DNA of 64,000 nucleotides from contig NC_077232.1 of assembly GCF_027887165.1 (NCBI RefSeq), forward strand, positions 16,069,755 to 16,133,754. Reading direction: 5' to 3'. Positions 24,776-37,800 of this stretch are shown here, in pieces. The DNA comes from Monodelphis domestica (lineage: Eukaryota; Chordata; Mammalia; Didelphimorphia; Didelphidae). The position numbers were made by a program, and so were the translations under genes. The notes under the pieces were generated by a model that was not told the origin of the DNA, did no database searches, and saw only the letters and a program-made list of their open reading frames with translations. How positions within the stretch are numbered: the first letter of the stretch is position 1; each line of letters starts with the position of its first letter.

Positions 24776-25195
24776 TTTGCTGAGACAAAGGATGGAATTG
24801 CACTGAATTAGAGATTCTCCCCTGCAGTTCCAACTCGTCTTATCTTCTTGCTTCCTCCTAGCACTATGTCCTTCCCACTGGTGTTCTCTTACTTATGTGC
24901 AGATGTGCGGATGATGGCTACAGCAAGCAGAGTTTCCAAATATCATGAACCCTGACTTCCTCAAAAGAGGAAATGACTAATGATAAATTCATGCCATGGA
25001 TTTGTTTTGTGTGTTTTGGAAGAACATGGACTAGAGCCAGAAAAGATAGGAAGGCATGGATGAGTTCCAATCTTCATTGGTGGAGATCATTTACCCAACA
25101 AATTATTAGAGACTTAGAAAACTGCCGATGTTTTTATTTTGTCTTCCAAGGATTCTTCAAGATGGCAATGATTATATTGTATTAAAGGACAGGAT

Positions 25196-25400
25196 GTGAG
25201 GAGCAACTAAGTGCCTCAGTGGATTGAGAGCCAGAAATAGGTATAGGAGGTTCTAGGTTCAAATTTGCACTCAGATACTTCCAGCTATGTCACCCTGGGC
25301 AAGTAATTTATGACCCATTGCCTAGTCATTGTATTTCTTCTGCTTTGAAAACAATACATAGTATTGATTTGAAGGTGGGAGGTAAGGTTTTATATTAAAA
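25196..25400 (+). mobile_element. tRNA-derived CORE-SINE
   Basis: It contains TTGAGAGCCAGAAATAGG, the core TGTCACCCTGGGCAAGTAA and the tail CATAGTATTGATTTGAAGG. The same copy is at about 42527-42718. It lies upstream of the probable exon 1 of gene A. Confidence 0.8.
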
Positions 25401-28249
25401 AACAGAATGTCCAAAGCTAGAAGCAATTCTAATATAAATGAGGTTGCTTTAAAAAAAAAAGAACTAGATAACATAATTCCTAACCAATAGTGAATGGCAA
25501 AGGGTCAACCTGTTTGGTATTCCAGAAACAACAAAGGCAGTGAAACTGGAAGTTTGAATACTCAGAGGATAATAAAGCATAAGGAAATGGAAAAGGTAGG
25601 ATGTGGCCAACCTGTGAAGGACTTTATTTAACTCCCTTATCAATGTCTTTATACTTGATCCTTCACATACAGGAAATCCCTGGAGTTTATTGAGTTGGGA
25701 GCACATTTGTGCTCTAGTAAGATCACTGTAGCAACTGAGTGGAGGACAGATTGAAGTGAGGCTGTGCTGAAGGAGTCTGACCAACAAGAGGTTTTTTTTG
25801 TTTTTATTTCAGCAATCAAGAAGAAAGATGGCAAGTTCCCAAAGTAGGGTCATGGTTGTGTGAGTGGAGAGAAGAGAACATGAAAAAATGATGCTGTGAT
25901 GTTAGAAGCAAGATTTGATGACAGATTTGGATATGTTGGGTGAATGACAATGAGAAGTCAGGAAAGACGTTGTAACAGTTAAAATTTAGGGGAAGCTGAG
26001 GCAGGTAGAAATGAGTTTCTCTCTGCAAGGAGTATTATATTTTTATGAGGTTTATTAAAGTTTAAGGATTAAAGAAAATACAGGGTAAGAAAACATGTGT
26101 CTAGGCCACAGAGAGACCTAGAAACAACCTCACCTACATTATGATAAAAGCCACCTCTGCACCAAAATGGAAGTCCAAAAGACCCCTCAGTAGGTAGAGA
26201 ACTCCTTTAAATAATCATTTGTGTTCTTGCCCAGGTGAGAATTCAGTGTGATTACAAAGTATTCTGGGGAAGTGGATCAAAGGATTCTGGGGATTGGAGT
26301 CCTGGATTCGAGTCTATTTTTACATCCCCCACCCCATTTGATCGTTATTGGGGAGAGAAGTTTCCCCAGAAAGGATCATGAAAACATAATCAACTTAAAT
26401 ATTACAGTAATTTGAGAATAAGAGAAAAAAAAACAATAATTGTTGGACACATTGACAAAAGGCCAGTTAGGGGGCAGTCCTCTTTGGCATGAAAGTATAC
26501 ATACAAATAAATGTTCAATCAACTACATCCAAAGTTCATTCTTGATCTCTTTCTTTGTGAAGCTTGTGATCTGGAGGCATCTTCATGGTGTCTTCTCCAA
26601 CAGTTCAGTTTCTGGATTCAAGGAAGTATCATCTTTCTTTACCTAAAATTCTTCTCAAAAAGAATTTAAACTTTGCAATTTAAATAATAATATTTTTTTT
26701 TACATTCCCCTATTAAGAGGGTGATTGACAAATACAGGATCACTTAGGGATGCATGGCTGAAGTATGAGGTATATAAATCAATTGGTAAGAGAAATTTAA
26801 AAGATATCAGAAAAATCCAAAAGAAGATAAAAATTTCTGGATGAAAATATAGACTATCAAAATCTTATATGTAAAAATTCCAAGTAAAAAGAAAAAATCA
26901 GGGCCCAATCAAAATGATCTAAGAAATGATGCATTTACCCAGTCAGTAGCCAGGACTACAGAAAGGTACCACACTATTAAAGACAGAAAAGGAAGGGACC
27001 AGATTATAGGGTTTCAGGGATACTTGTCTGTGAGTATTTTCAGAGGGAGTTTGGACACAAGGAAGACCTACATCTTAACACAAGTCAAGTGTCCCAACCC
27101 CAAGTCTCACACCAGGTTCAAAACCTTTGTATTGGCCTAGAAGTGCATCAATCCATCCTGGATTGGCTTTTCTTTGGCTCTGTGAAATGGCTCTTGTGTG
27201 TATATCTTGTCCTGAAATCAGAAAGAATCATTAAGCAAAGTCCTATAATTTTTTAAATAATTAGTGGCATCATTTTTATAGTCACAAGCTTTTTGGGGTA
27301 TGCATTGGCAAATGTATTTTAAACTTATAGTACAGAAAAATCAAAAAGTTAAAGAAAATCTTAATGCTGGTGACATGTGCTTCAAATATAAAAAGGAGAG
27401 AAAAAAAACCAAAGAGTATATTGCACATGCAAGAAAAATATAACAATAAAAGTCTTTAAGAAATTCAAAAATATAGCTTAAAATCATTGACACTCTGTGT
27501 CAGCTAAGAAAATATAGAATGCAAGGCTTTCTCACCAAAAATGAGATCCATTTCCTCTTCATCTGGCCATGATCCACTGTAGCAAATGAGTTGAACAAGG
27601 TAACAATTTTTCATTTTTTTTAAATACAGTAGTACAAATATGTAGATATAAACATCCCCAAAATTCTCAATAGCCCAATTAATTACAATAGCAAACAAAC
27701 ACACTATCATATTTCACATAAGTTGCTGTATGGCATTTTTTAAAAAACCTATGTATGGATGGATATTTGTCACAATTTTTTTACAAATATAGCAATCTTT
27801 CAACCTTGGTAATTTAAACATATTTTTAAACAAAGTAAAACTCATCTTGGATTAAGAACATAATCAAGAAATCTATATATCATTCTGGTGGAAGTTAAGT
27901 AGTGAGCTGAAGAGTATAAATAAAGGGGTGCTCCTTTTTTGGAGGCTTTTAGGGGTACCAATGCCCTGAGATTAACTGCCCAACTTCCATTCACATGTGG
28001 GAAGTTTGGGGTTTATAATTGTATTTCACTTCAGCTCCTAGAATGGGCCTTACCTCATGGTAGGGGCAGGCAAAAATGACTAGAGATTGTTAAAAAAAAA
28101 TTCCAAAAATCATATTTAAAAAACACTTAAAATCATTTGAGATATTTAGCACATTAAATTTTCCAAAGGTTGTTATAGCAATTGTAACCAGTACTGAAGA
28201 AGTCCATCTATCCTCTATGTGACAATTTACAAAGGCAAAAATAGAAAGG

Positions 28250-29228
28250 TTGTTTTTTCATATACTGGCTTATTCAATAATGTTTGTTAAGCACAGTTAT
28301 AGGGGAAAAAAACAGAATTTAACAGTAGTTAACCCAGCATATTAAAATGAACAGTATGACAGAATAATATTGAATCCAGTGATATATGAATTTTAAATCA
28401 CAAAGTTAAATCTTAAACAAAACAGTCAGGAAAATGCAATAGAAATACAGAGATTTTTTTAAAAAACCATTGGAGTCTGAAATGCCTTAATATTATATAA
28501 CCTCCAGTCTTTAAAGTTCCTTGGGTCTATTTTTTTTTAAATAATTATCCATTTAAATGTCTATTGTGAGAGGGCAGAGTGGTAAGGGCTAGGCAATGGG
28601 GGTTAAGGGACCCATCCAGGGCCCCACAGCTGGGAAGTATCTGAGGCCAGATTTTAACCCAGGACCGCGTGTCTTTAGGCCTGGCTCTTAGTGCGCTGAG
28701 AGGCAGAGTTTTTCCCCTAACATTAGCTAAAAGGAACGCAGGTGAAGTCAATAAAAGGATCAATGGAATTAAAAGACATCCTTGTAAAATAGCCATTGCT
28801 TTTAAGTTCCTGCTTAAAAAAGTCTGTTTCTTCTCTCTCCCCTCCTACTCTCCTATCCACCCACGTGGTCAATACCCCTGTTACCAGCTGGTAGAAATGA
28901 GTCCTGTGCGACCTGCTCCAAGGATCTGGGTAATGAGCCAGATGGGGTCTCACTTGTGGGTCTGGGGCACAGAAACAGGCAGGCAGGGCCGGGAGATTGG
29001 GCACTAGGCGAGAGGCCAGGAGCAGGAAGCAAGAGCCAGAACAGGCTGCCGGGGTGAGCAGGGCCGGGACCAGTGAGGACAGAGAGAGATCAGGATCGGG
29101 GGCTGCAGGCAGGAGCAGATCAAGATGGTTTTCTAAAAAAGAATCTTAGAGAAATGTGGCTTTAAAAAATCATTATCTAGGCTAAAAAATTTGAGAAGTA
29201 CTCATCCAATCTAGTGGTCACCAAAAAC
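28250..29228. other. Interior of the LTR element not shared with its relative
   Basis: The copy at 16159-18873 lacks this stretch. It contains a reverse SINE (about 28553-28715) and a GC-rich patch (about 28840-29120) unlike the AT-rich surroundings. No coding signature was found. Confidence 0.5.
28553..28715 (-). mobile_element. Reverse CORE-SINE inside the LTR element
   Basis: Read in reverse it has GAGCCAGGCCTAAAGACACG, GTGGGGCCCTGGATGGGTCC in the core and AGCCCTTACCACTCTGCC further on. No matching SINE exists at this place in the sister element, which lacks the region. Confidence 0.7.
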
Positions 29229-31803
29229 TGTAACAGTTAAAATTTAGGGGAAGCTGAGGCAGGTAGAAATGAGTTTCTCTCTGCAAGGGGTATTATATTT
29301 TTTATGAGGTTTATTAAAGATTAAGGATTAAAGAAAATACAAGGTAAGAAAACACGTGTCTAGGCCACAGAGAGGCCTAGACACAATCTGACCTACATTA
29401 TGAAAAAAGCCACCCCCTGCTCCAAAACGGAAGTCCAAAAGACCCCTCAGTAGGCAGAGAACTCCTTTAAATAATCATTTGTGTTCTTGCCCAGGCGAGA
29501 ATTCAGTGTGATTACAAAGCATTCTGGGGAAGTGGAGCAAAGGATTCTGGGGATTGGAGTCCTGGAGTCCAAGTCTATTTTTACAACATGAAGATTGAGA
29601 TCCTGGGAGCCTAGAAGGAAAATGATATTCTCAACAGTAATCAGGAAGTTGAGAGAAGGAAGGAGGTTAGACAGTAAAGGTTTATAAAAATTTAAGAGGT
29701 TAGTAAAACAATTTGCTCTATTTAAATCAAAGTTTCTTCGGGAAAGAGTACAGTTTATTTTGAAAGAGATAACCAAAACCCATGTGGTGAGTTTTCTTTA
29801 GCTTATGTAACAAACAATGTTTTCAAAACTGGAGTGGGGGCTCCAAGACGAGACATTAGTTAATATTAGAAATGATGCACTTTAATTAACTGCAGAGGAA
29901 ATATCAGAATATACTTTATTTCCTAGAGCTTAGGATGAAATGAGGTTCATTTAAACCATTTCCCCCCTTCTACATAAGGAAAGTGGATCCTAGATATGTC
30001 AACTGACTTGTCCATGTTCTCTCACAACTCTTAAAGGTCAGCGGCTTTGTTCACTTCCACATCCCAAGAAGAAAACTTGAGAACGCCAAGGCCAGGACTC
30101 TTCTCAGTAAGCCACATTATAGCCTTTAAACCCTAAAGGAGTCAGAAAAGCTTTAACTAGAGGATTGCTCTGGATTCAGGAAAAACTGACTTAAACTAGG
30201 CCTCAGACACTTGCTTTCTAGCCATGTGACTCTGGGCAAGTCACTGAAGCAGATTCTCATCACAACCCAGAGTTCCTGTGAGGATAAAGTGACAAATCGC
30301 CTCAAAAAAGTATGTAAATGCCAGACATTATTGTTACTGTAGTCACAGTCATTGCTATTGACATAATAGCTACTAAATCCTTCTTAAGGTCCTATTTGAA
30401 TTGGAACTTCAGCTTCCAGCTAGAGCAAGGGAAACCCCACAGTATTTGGGTCCTAATTTCCTTCAACTGTCTCCAAAAATTTATACAAGCCAAAGTCCAG
30501 AATATCTAAAACTAGACTGTGATAAGAGGGAAATTTAGAAAAATAATAAAGACGAGAAATAAAAATGCCTGACATGACGGTTAGCTAGTTAGCATTTATA
30601 TCACTCTTTAAGGTGTGCAAAACACTTTTCAAACATTACGTCCTCCTTGCCAAGAAGAAATAAAACTCCGGGAGGCAGGGCTATTATTGGCTTCATTTTA
30701 CAGATGAGAAAACTGAGACTGAGATGAAGTTCAGTGAGGTGACCAGGGTCACACAGCTAGGAAGGGCCCTGGGGCAGATGTACAATCAGTTTTCCTTACT
30801 CTGAGTACACAACTATATGTCACCACCACACTGACACTTAGTCGGCATTCCTAGGTTGACAAAGTACTTGGAATATGCTCTGCCATAGAATGCTCATAAC
30901 ACTCCTGTGAGATCACTAGTATAGACATGGCTAATCCTATTTTACAGGAAAGGAAACTGAGGTTCAGAAAACTTAGGCTATGGGCACATAGATATGAAAC
31001 AGCAAAGGCAGGATCTTCAGCCACAGCTCTTCTCAGTCCCAGTCGAAAAGTCCAAAGGAGGAAGTTCTGAAAGGTGACTTTGGTGGTAGGAAAGGGATCA
31101 GTTATGAGGGAATTTGTGATTGTGTGAGCAACTCTGGGGTCAGAAAAGGATGAAGAAACTTTGAGATCAGCCTAAGTTCCTCTACAAATGCCTCAATGAC
31201 AGGGAGGCAGTGTTGAGAGGAGGTATTCACAGCAACCGTCAGGATGCTTGAGGAGCAAACAGAGAGGGCAAAGAACAAAGATGATGGAGTCCAGGCCACT
31301 GGAGGTGGAAACATCCAATTTCACAGGTAGGAGCAGCAGAAAATTCCATAGGTGGGAATCTTGATTCATGGAGAACAGAAGAGAAGTAGTTTGGTACTCC
31401 CATTCCCGTCTCTTTTCCTTCTCTCCTCTTGTCTTGTAATGACCCTATTTCCCAGCATCCATAGGGAGTCTTGGGCAGATTAGTCTTCCTGTGCACCGAA
31501 AGGAAAAAGATTTCCTGATATGTTTGCTGATAGTTTGTGAGCAGATCCTAAGATAGTCAGAGAAGAGGGGGCAAAATGGGGAAGTAGATGTGATCAGTGC
31601 ATGATTAAGAATGAAAAGGACTATTAACAAAGAATTTCAGGAAAACAGAGACAACTTGCTCTGAGTTTCATTGAAAAACAGCCAGTAATGGAAGGAGCTT
31701 TCTCTGAGGAACAGGGAAGCATGTGTGATATGAGACTGTCAGGATGACTTCCAGGTAATGCGGTGGTGTCAGCAGCTCTCCTTTGAAGTAGTTTCTCTCC
31801 TCT

Positions 31804-34800
31804 TTATGCCTCAGTAACTGGTACTTGGGGTGGAGAAGGCATGAAGATGGTAACCTATAAGACAAACAGGAACCTCATGCATGAGTCACCCAAAGATGAG
31901 AGGCAAAGCAATTATTAGGACAGAAAATCACTATACATCACCTTTATGCTGAGTGAATTGTGATGGACCTGGCTGTATAATTATTCTGCCTCTTTACTTT
32001 CAGCACTGCTCTCCTCTCTTTCCACCTCTTTCTGACTTAGGGCATCCTTTCCCTCATGTCCTCCCACTTTGGCTGCAAGGTCACTCTTACATGGACTGCT
32101 CTCTCTAATTGCCTTCTTTATTCAGGCTAAATTCAAAGGTATGACACTAACCCCAAAAAGATAGCCAAACCAATTAATAAGATGAAAAGCTGTGCTCTCA
32201 GCCTAGGTGAAGCATATCTTGGCATTCCCTAAAAGGTCCCCCTCTAGTCCTTTTCAGCAGGTTGTCAATGGATTTGCCTCACACCCTTTCCAGGTAAATA
32301 CAGTGTCCCAGAAAGAGACTCTCTACCTTGTGACATCATCAAATGGATGAAAGTACTCCTTTGGTTTCTCAATTACTATGGCTTCTCTTTGGAGGCCAGA
32401 TAGGAAACCAAAATATCCCTCCCCTCTTCTGATCCTGAGTGGGGTACAGTATCTGCCTAGATGAGGAGTGAACAGTGAATTCTTGATCTAGTAGAGGTGG
32501 TGAGGAAGAAAGAATGAACAGATTTGCACAGAGTTGTGCCTCTGAGTGCCCGGGGAATCTTGACCTCCTCACTGGTAGCCCCAGAGGAAGGTTGGTCTCT
32601 GACACTGGATATGATGCTTAGGAACATGGAGGCAGAAGCCCAAAATTTCTTAGTCATTCTCTCTGAAGAAAAGTTTTCCTCTTATTAGTCCTTGAGAGGA
32701 CTCACTTGCTGATCCCCCTAGAGAAGTCCTGTGGCACAGTAAAGTAAAGGAGTCACCATAAAACATCAGCTACTCACCCCACTCTGACTACAACAAGTTG
32801 CTTTACAGCCAAAGCTTGAGCCTGCGATGGAGAAGGCAAATTCCAATATGGCGAGGAATAGTAGAATCACATTGATTCCCTGAAAGAGGGCACAGAGAAT
32901 GGTGAGGGAAGGACACAAGGCCCCACTTCTAGCCACTAAGGAAGAAAAAATATATGTATAGGGAAGATTATAGGGTGTTGTCATCTGGAGACAAAATTTA
33001 AACATATATCAAGTTCGTTTCCAACTTTAAAGTGTAATTTGAATGTTAATTATTATTATTACTTTGATCAATAATAATATCACATTTAAATACATGAAGG
33101 TCCATACAACATGTCCCAGATAATAATCCCATGTGAGGCATCATGAAAGGATGACTGTTTCTACTTTTCAGTTAGCAAACTAAGTCTCAGAAATGCAAAC
33201 TGGTCTGCCTTTGACTACACGCATTTCCTTCTTTTTTGCTCTAGCTCATATACCAACTAGGCTGGCATCCATCGAGATACATCCCGGATGCTCAGCACAA
33301 TTCTGTTTGATAAAGAAAAAATCTAAACCCTCTAGAGGGTTCTGTCCAGAGTTTAATTACTGTTTCCATTTCACATACAGATTTGATAACTCTGGGTATT
33401 CATTAGTTAGTTTCCTGTATCCCCCCATCCCACAATGCTCCCTGCAGTCTACACTAAGAATCCCAATCCTAGGAATGCATTTATAACTTCATAATCTTAA
33501 ACATTTCCTAGAGAAACGCTTCTTAGTTCAATTTGTTCCTAATTTCATTTATTGCCTTGAATATCTAAGTGACCCTTTCATAATCTTTACCTCCCAATCT
33601 TGGCCTGCTCTCTCTTTTTCTAATTGGCTTTGCCCACATCAACTAAAGACCAGGAAGAGGCTCATGTTGATCTGCTGGTTATTTTCCTCCTTCAAAGCTC
33701 TTCTCAGCTGGAATTCTATCCTTAAAGACTCCCTTATCTCACCCCCCTCCATCCATCAAAAATGAGATCTCTTCCCTCAAACATTTTATAAAGCTTTTTT
33801 CACAAATATCTTTTTCCATCCTTGTCCTTCCCCAAAGAACAAATGAGACAGAGAGTTCCTTGAAAGCAAGAACTCTGGCATTTCAAAACTTATCTCTGAA
33901 TCACCTCTGCAGAGCATATTGCCACAAAACAGTGATAAGTGAATATACTCAGATACTCTTTGGTTGACTTGAATTGAATGGGAATGAACAGGACTGAATG
34001 AAAATGTTAATTTCCTCCCATGCTTTGGAATTCTAAGCATTTGCATTTCTGACCCAGATCATAGGAAGATCCAGAAATATGAAGGAATTTCCTCTTGTTT
34101 CCCAACTCAAGCTAATTGCCCTTCCTCAAATGTTCAGACCTCCTCAGGACCCTTGGGTGTCTCTGCTCTGGCCTGTACAGATTGGCCATTTCAAACATCC
34201 ACAGTCATAAGGGGCCACCTCTTGGAAGTACTCACCAGCAACACAGCCAAACCGCAAGCACAGGTTTCATAGGAACTTTCATGGGTACAATAATAATAGG
34301 ATGAATCAGCCATTGACAATTTGTTTGATAAAAAGATGATTCCCAGCCCTGCTGCCACTGCACTGACAGTGTTCATTGCTAGGCTACTTTGGACCTGAAA
34401 ACAAGGAAGAATTCATTAACCAATCAAGGCATTAACCCATGGGGTTACTACTATGTGTCCAGTCATGTTAGACCCATTTGTGTATCCAACAAGAGAAAGA
34501 TACACCTATAGAACAACTGTATGATTATCAATAATATGGAAATGGGTCTTGATCAATGATACAAGTAAAACTGAGTGGAATTGTGGGTTCACTAAGGGGG
34601 GTGGGGAGGGAGAATGGGAGGGTCAAAAAGGAAGGAAAGAAAAGAACATGAATCATGTAACCATGGGAAAATATTCTAATATAATTAAGTAAAATTTTTT
34701 CAATTAAAATAAGAACAACTGCTATGTGCTAGATATCATGTAAGCCTCTCTAGATACAAAGAACAATTGCAAAATTGATTAATTCCTGAGTCCTTTATAT

Positions 34801-37800
34801 TCTAGTAATTGCAGCATCTGTTTGGGGATCCTTGATTTTCTTTTAGATAATTGAGTACATCCAGGAGCTGAAAAGTCAGAACTCTTATTATTTCTCCTGA
34901 TAGGGCTACTAGCTTTACTAGGCAGCAATTGGAACAATGATGCCGCAGTCAATAGTGACCCATACCCTCTGTGACCCGAGGTTGCTAGCTCAGCCATATG
35001 GCATTGGTCAGTCCAACACTCTATAGCACAGCTTGGGGATATGAGGCTCTCTCTTAAGGAACCTTCCATTTTTCCCTTCCCCTTTATAATATTTATTGGG
35101 AATGGAAAATCCTCCAGCAGCTCGGGCAGGTGCCCACACATGGGGCAGAGCTGGTTTCGGGCAGTGGAGGCTCTCATCCAGATAATGAAGTTCCATCACT
35201 CTCCAGACTCCAGAGGCACATTCCAGAGGAAATAAAAGAGATAAGAAGTTTCTTCTTCATGAGATATGAAGAAAGAAAGAATATCACCCACCAGAGAATT
35301 TGTGGTTTTATTCTCTGCAGCAATGGAGAGGGAGCCAGAGACAAGGAACTGTGGACAGAAAACATAATATATCAGTGACTTAAAACCTTTTTTCTGTGCC
35401 TATTGGGCTCACCCTTGCCCAGCCACTCACTACCTGCCTCTCCCATCCTTCAGAACTTGTCTCTGAAGGCTCCATCAGAACCTCTGGATGCTTCCTAAAT
35501 ATTAAGACAAGGAGTAATACTCAAGCCTGACTTCTTTCAATAGGAGAATTTGATTTCCAGTAACCATGTCAAAAAAGAAAACAGACTAATGATCTATTGC
35601 TTCTCCTTAATGAAAAGTTTGAGAAGAAATGAGGCATTTCCATGTGTAGGAATCCATCAATGTTTATATTATATACAAAAACATATTATAAGTCTGTGTA
35701 TATGTGCATGTATTTGCTTCTCTGTGTATTTTCTTCATGGGGCTCCACGTGTACAATGAGATTCTGAAATCATTGAAGTGAGGGAAAACTGATCCCTGTA
35801 ACATATATTCTAAAATGACTTGTCCAATAGTATGGCACTGCTTGAGAGCATGGTATTGTGGTGCATTATGGCTCATAAATTCCTTTACATATAGCTGTTT
35901 TCTATATAGCTGATACATACAGCTGATGAGAACCTGATTTGGGAAATGTTGGAAGACTCTGAGAGCTTTACCTGGAAGAAGAGTGGATTTTTAGAATCTT
36001 TAATCGGATCGTCAAGTCACTAATTGCTAAGAAACTCTAATTGGAGGCATCAGAATCTATAGGAGAGAGGAGATGAGAAGAAAGATCTGGACAGAGCTGT
36101 GCGTAAAGGAAGAGAGAGGATGGAAGAAAAAGCAGACAGAGAAGCTGCCTAAAAAGGGATTCTGACTGTGAAAACTGTTCACAATTACATAAAAAAGTGT
36201 AGAGATGGTTTTTTGTTTGATGGCATCAACTGTGAATCTCACAGCTTTTCAGTTCTCCTTGGTTCCAAAACCATTTCCATCCTTTGATTGGAGAGGGTGG
36301 ACATGAGAACTCCTCCAACATCATCCTCTCCTACTTAGCTATAGCTCTTCATCAAGATCCCATAATGAGCATCTTTTCCCCACATTCCCAATTTTCATCT
36401 TCATTTTATGTGTTACCTTCCCTGTTAGACTACAAACTCTTTGAGTGCAGGAACTGTCTTCTGCCTCTTTTTGTATCTCTAGCATTACACAAAATAACTG
36501 GCACATGAAAGTCCATTAAGAAAGATCTGCTGATTGATTGACAGAAGATAAAAAGCAATGCTTCAGATGGAGTCTGAAGGCATAAATATTCTACAGACAC
36601 TCACTGAAAGAGACATTGCTTTGGGGAAAGATCATTGGAGAAAGCACAATTCTCTCTGCTTTGAAGCCTATTGTCATCTTTTGATGTCTACCTCCTGCTT
36701 GAAGGAAACCTCATAAGATTGCCTGGGTTCCAAGAGAGTTCCGTAGATCTCAACAGAGAAAGAAAAAGAGCAGAAAAGATGCAATTTCCACCTGCATTTC
36801 CATGAGCTAGATCGATAAAGTTTTGTTTTATTTTTAAGAAAAAATTTCTTAGTCTCCTAATCAGGGCAGCCATAGGAGAAAGAGCTCAAAATCACTTCCA
36901 TGGTGCAAAATGGGAGAATAGGCTTCTATAGCCAAAGAGCTGCAAAGATGACAAGTAGAGGTGATGGCAGAGTTCTTTCGCCCAACAGGTGATGCATGCT
37001 ACAGACTGTTTCTTGAAGAGAATAAAAATACCATCAGCAATAATATAGAGTTGAATTGTCCCACATGTGGCTTCCTGCGAGGTTTCCATAAGGGTATGCT
37101 CACTCTCGCCAATGAATAGTGGCACAAGTTTATGGCTGGACTGTTACATTTTGATGATTTCATCTCCTGAGTAAATGCTATGATTGTTCCTGGTCTTACT
37201 CTGAATTTTTTTAATGTAGGATTATTGCTTTTGTTTTCTTATTTGATCAATGTTTCCCCCATAGGAACCAATAGTGAGTTATTTTTGCAGAATCAGGGAG
37301 GACCTTAATTAGGGCTCGAGAGATCCAGTTCCAGATCATGAGGGCGAATCCACCCTTGGAAAGTGGGTTATGCCGAGGACTCTGCATGACTTTTTGATAA
37401 CCACATGGATATTCCTCTGGGAAACCCTGGCTATACAACATAGTAGTAGGTTTGGTTTGTGAACCAGCTCAGAGGGACAAGAATGGACATTCTCTCAATC
37501 AGGAGATGAAAAAGTTTTTTTTTTTAATAAAAGGATTTCAAAGTATGTATCATTGTTTTAAAAACTCACCATCTATCTTAGAATCAATACTAAGTGTTGG
37601 TTACAAGGCAGAAGAGCCATAAAGCCTAGGCAATGGGGATTAAGTGACTTGTCCAGGGTCACACAGCTAGAAAGTGTCTGAGGCCAGATTTGAACATAGG
37701 ACCTCTCGTCTCTAGGCCTAGCTCTCAATGCACTGAGCCACCCAGGTGACCCCTTCTCTATCATTTTTGAAGGGATATGCATTGCTAATGAGCTGCTCTA

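Larger units (their letters stand above)
25971..29585 (-). mobile_element. LTR retroelement with paired LTRs, 3.6 kb
   Basis: LTRs are at 25971-26324 and 29229-29585, about 5-6% apart by hand count. Target duplication is ACGT (25967-25970) versus ACAT (29586-29589), a CpG-type change. Unit B has the uninterrupted site near 43360. On the minus strand a purine tract (AAATGGGGTGGGGGA) adjoins the 3' LTR at 26325 and TTTTTGGTGACCACTAG adjoins the 5' LTR at 29228, a possible primer-binding site. The 2.9-kb interior shows no gag, pol or env coding, so the copy is non-autonomous or gutted. It carries a SINE. Confidence 0.9.
1241..29722. repeat. Segmental duplication unit A
   Basis: This unit is homologous to 29723-43493 in the same orientation. 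Matching blocks run from the TTAAATCAAAG motif at 1240 to CTCTATT at 29722. It holds MS4A gene A and its flanks. Large differences from unit B are the SINE plus LTR at 1256-2407, the L1 nest at 8440-19322, the LTR element at 25971-29585, and about 680 bp that unit B has near 39447-40130. By eye the shared noncoding parts differ by a few percent, with many small indels. Confidence 0.9.

Noticed and set aside
28669-29007. 112- and 93-codon frames on both strands of a GC-rich patch
   Set aside because: The patch lies within the LTR element interior, both strands are open by composition, and no domain is seen.
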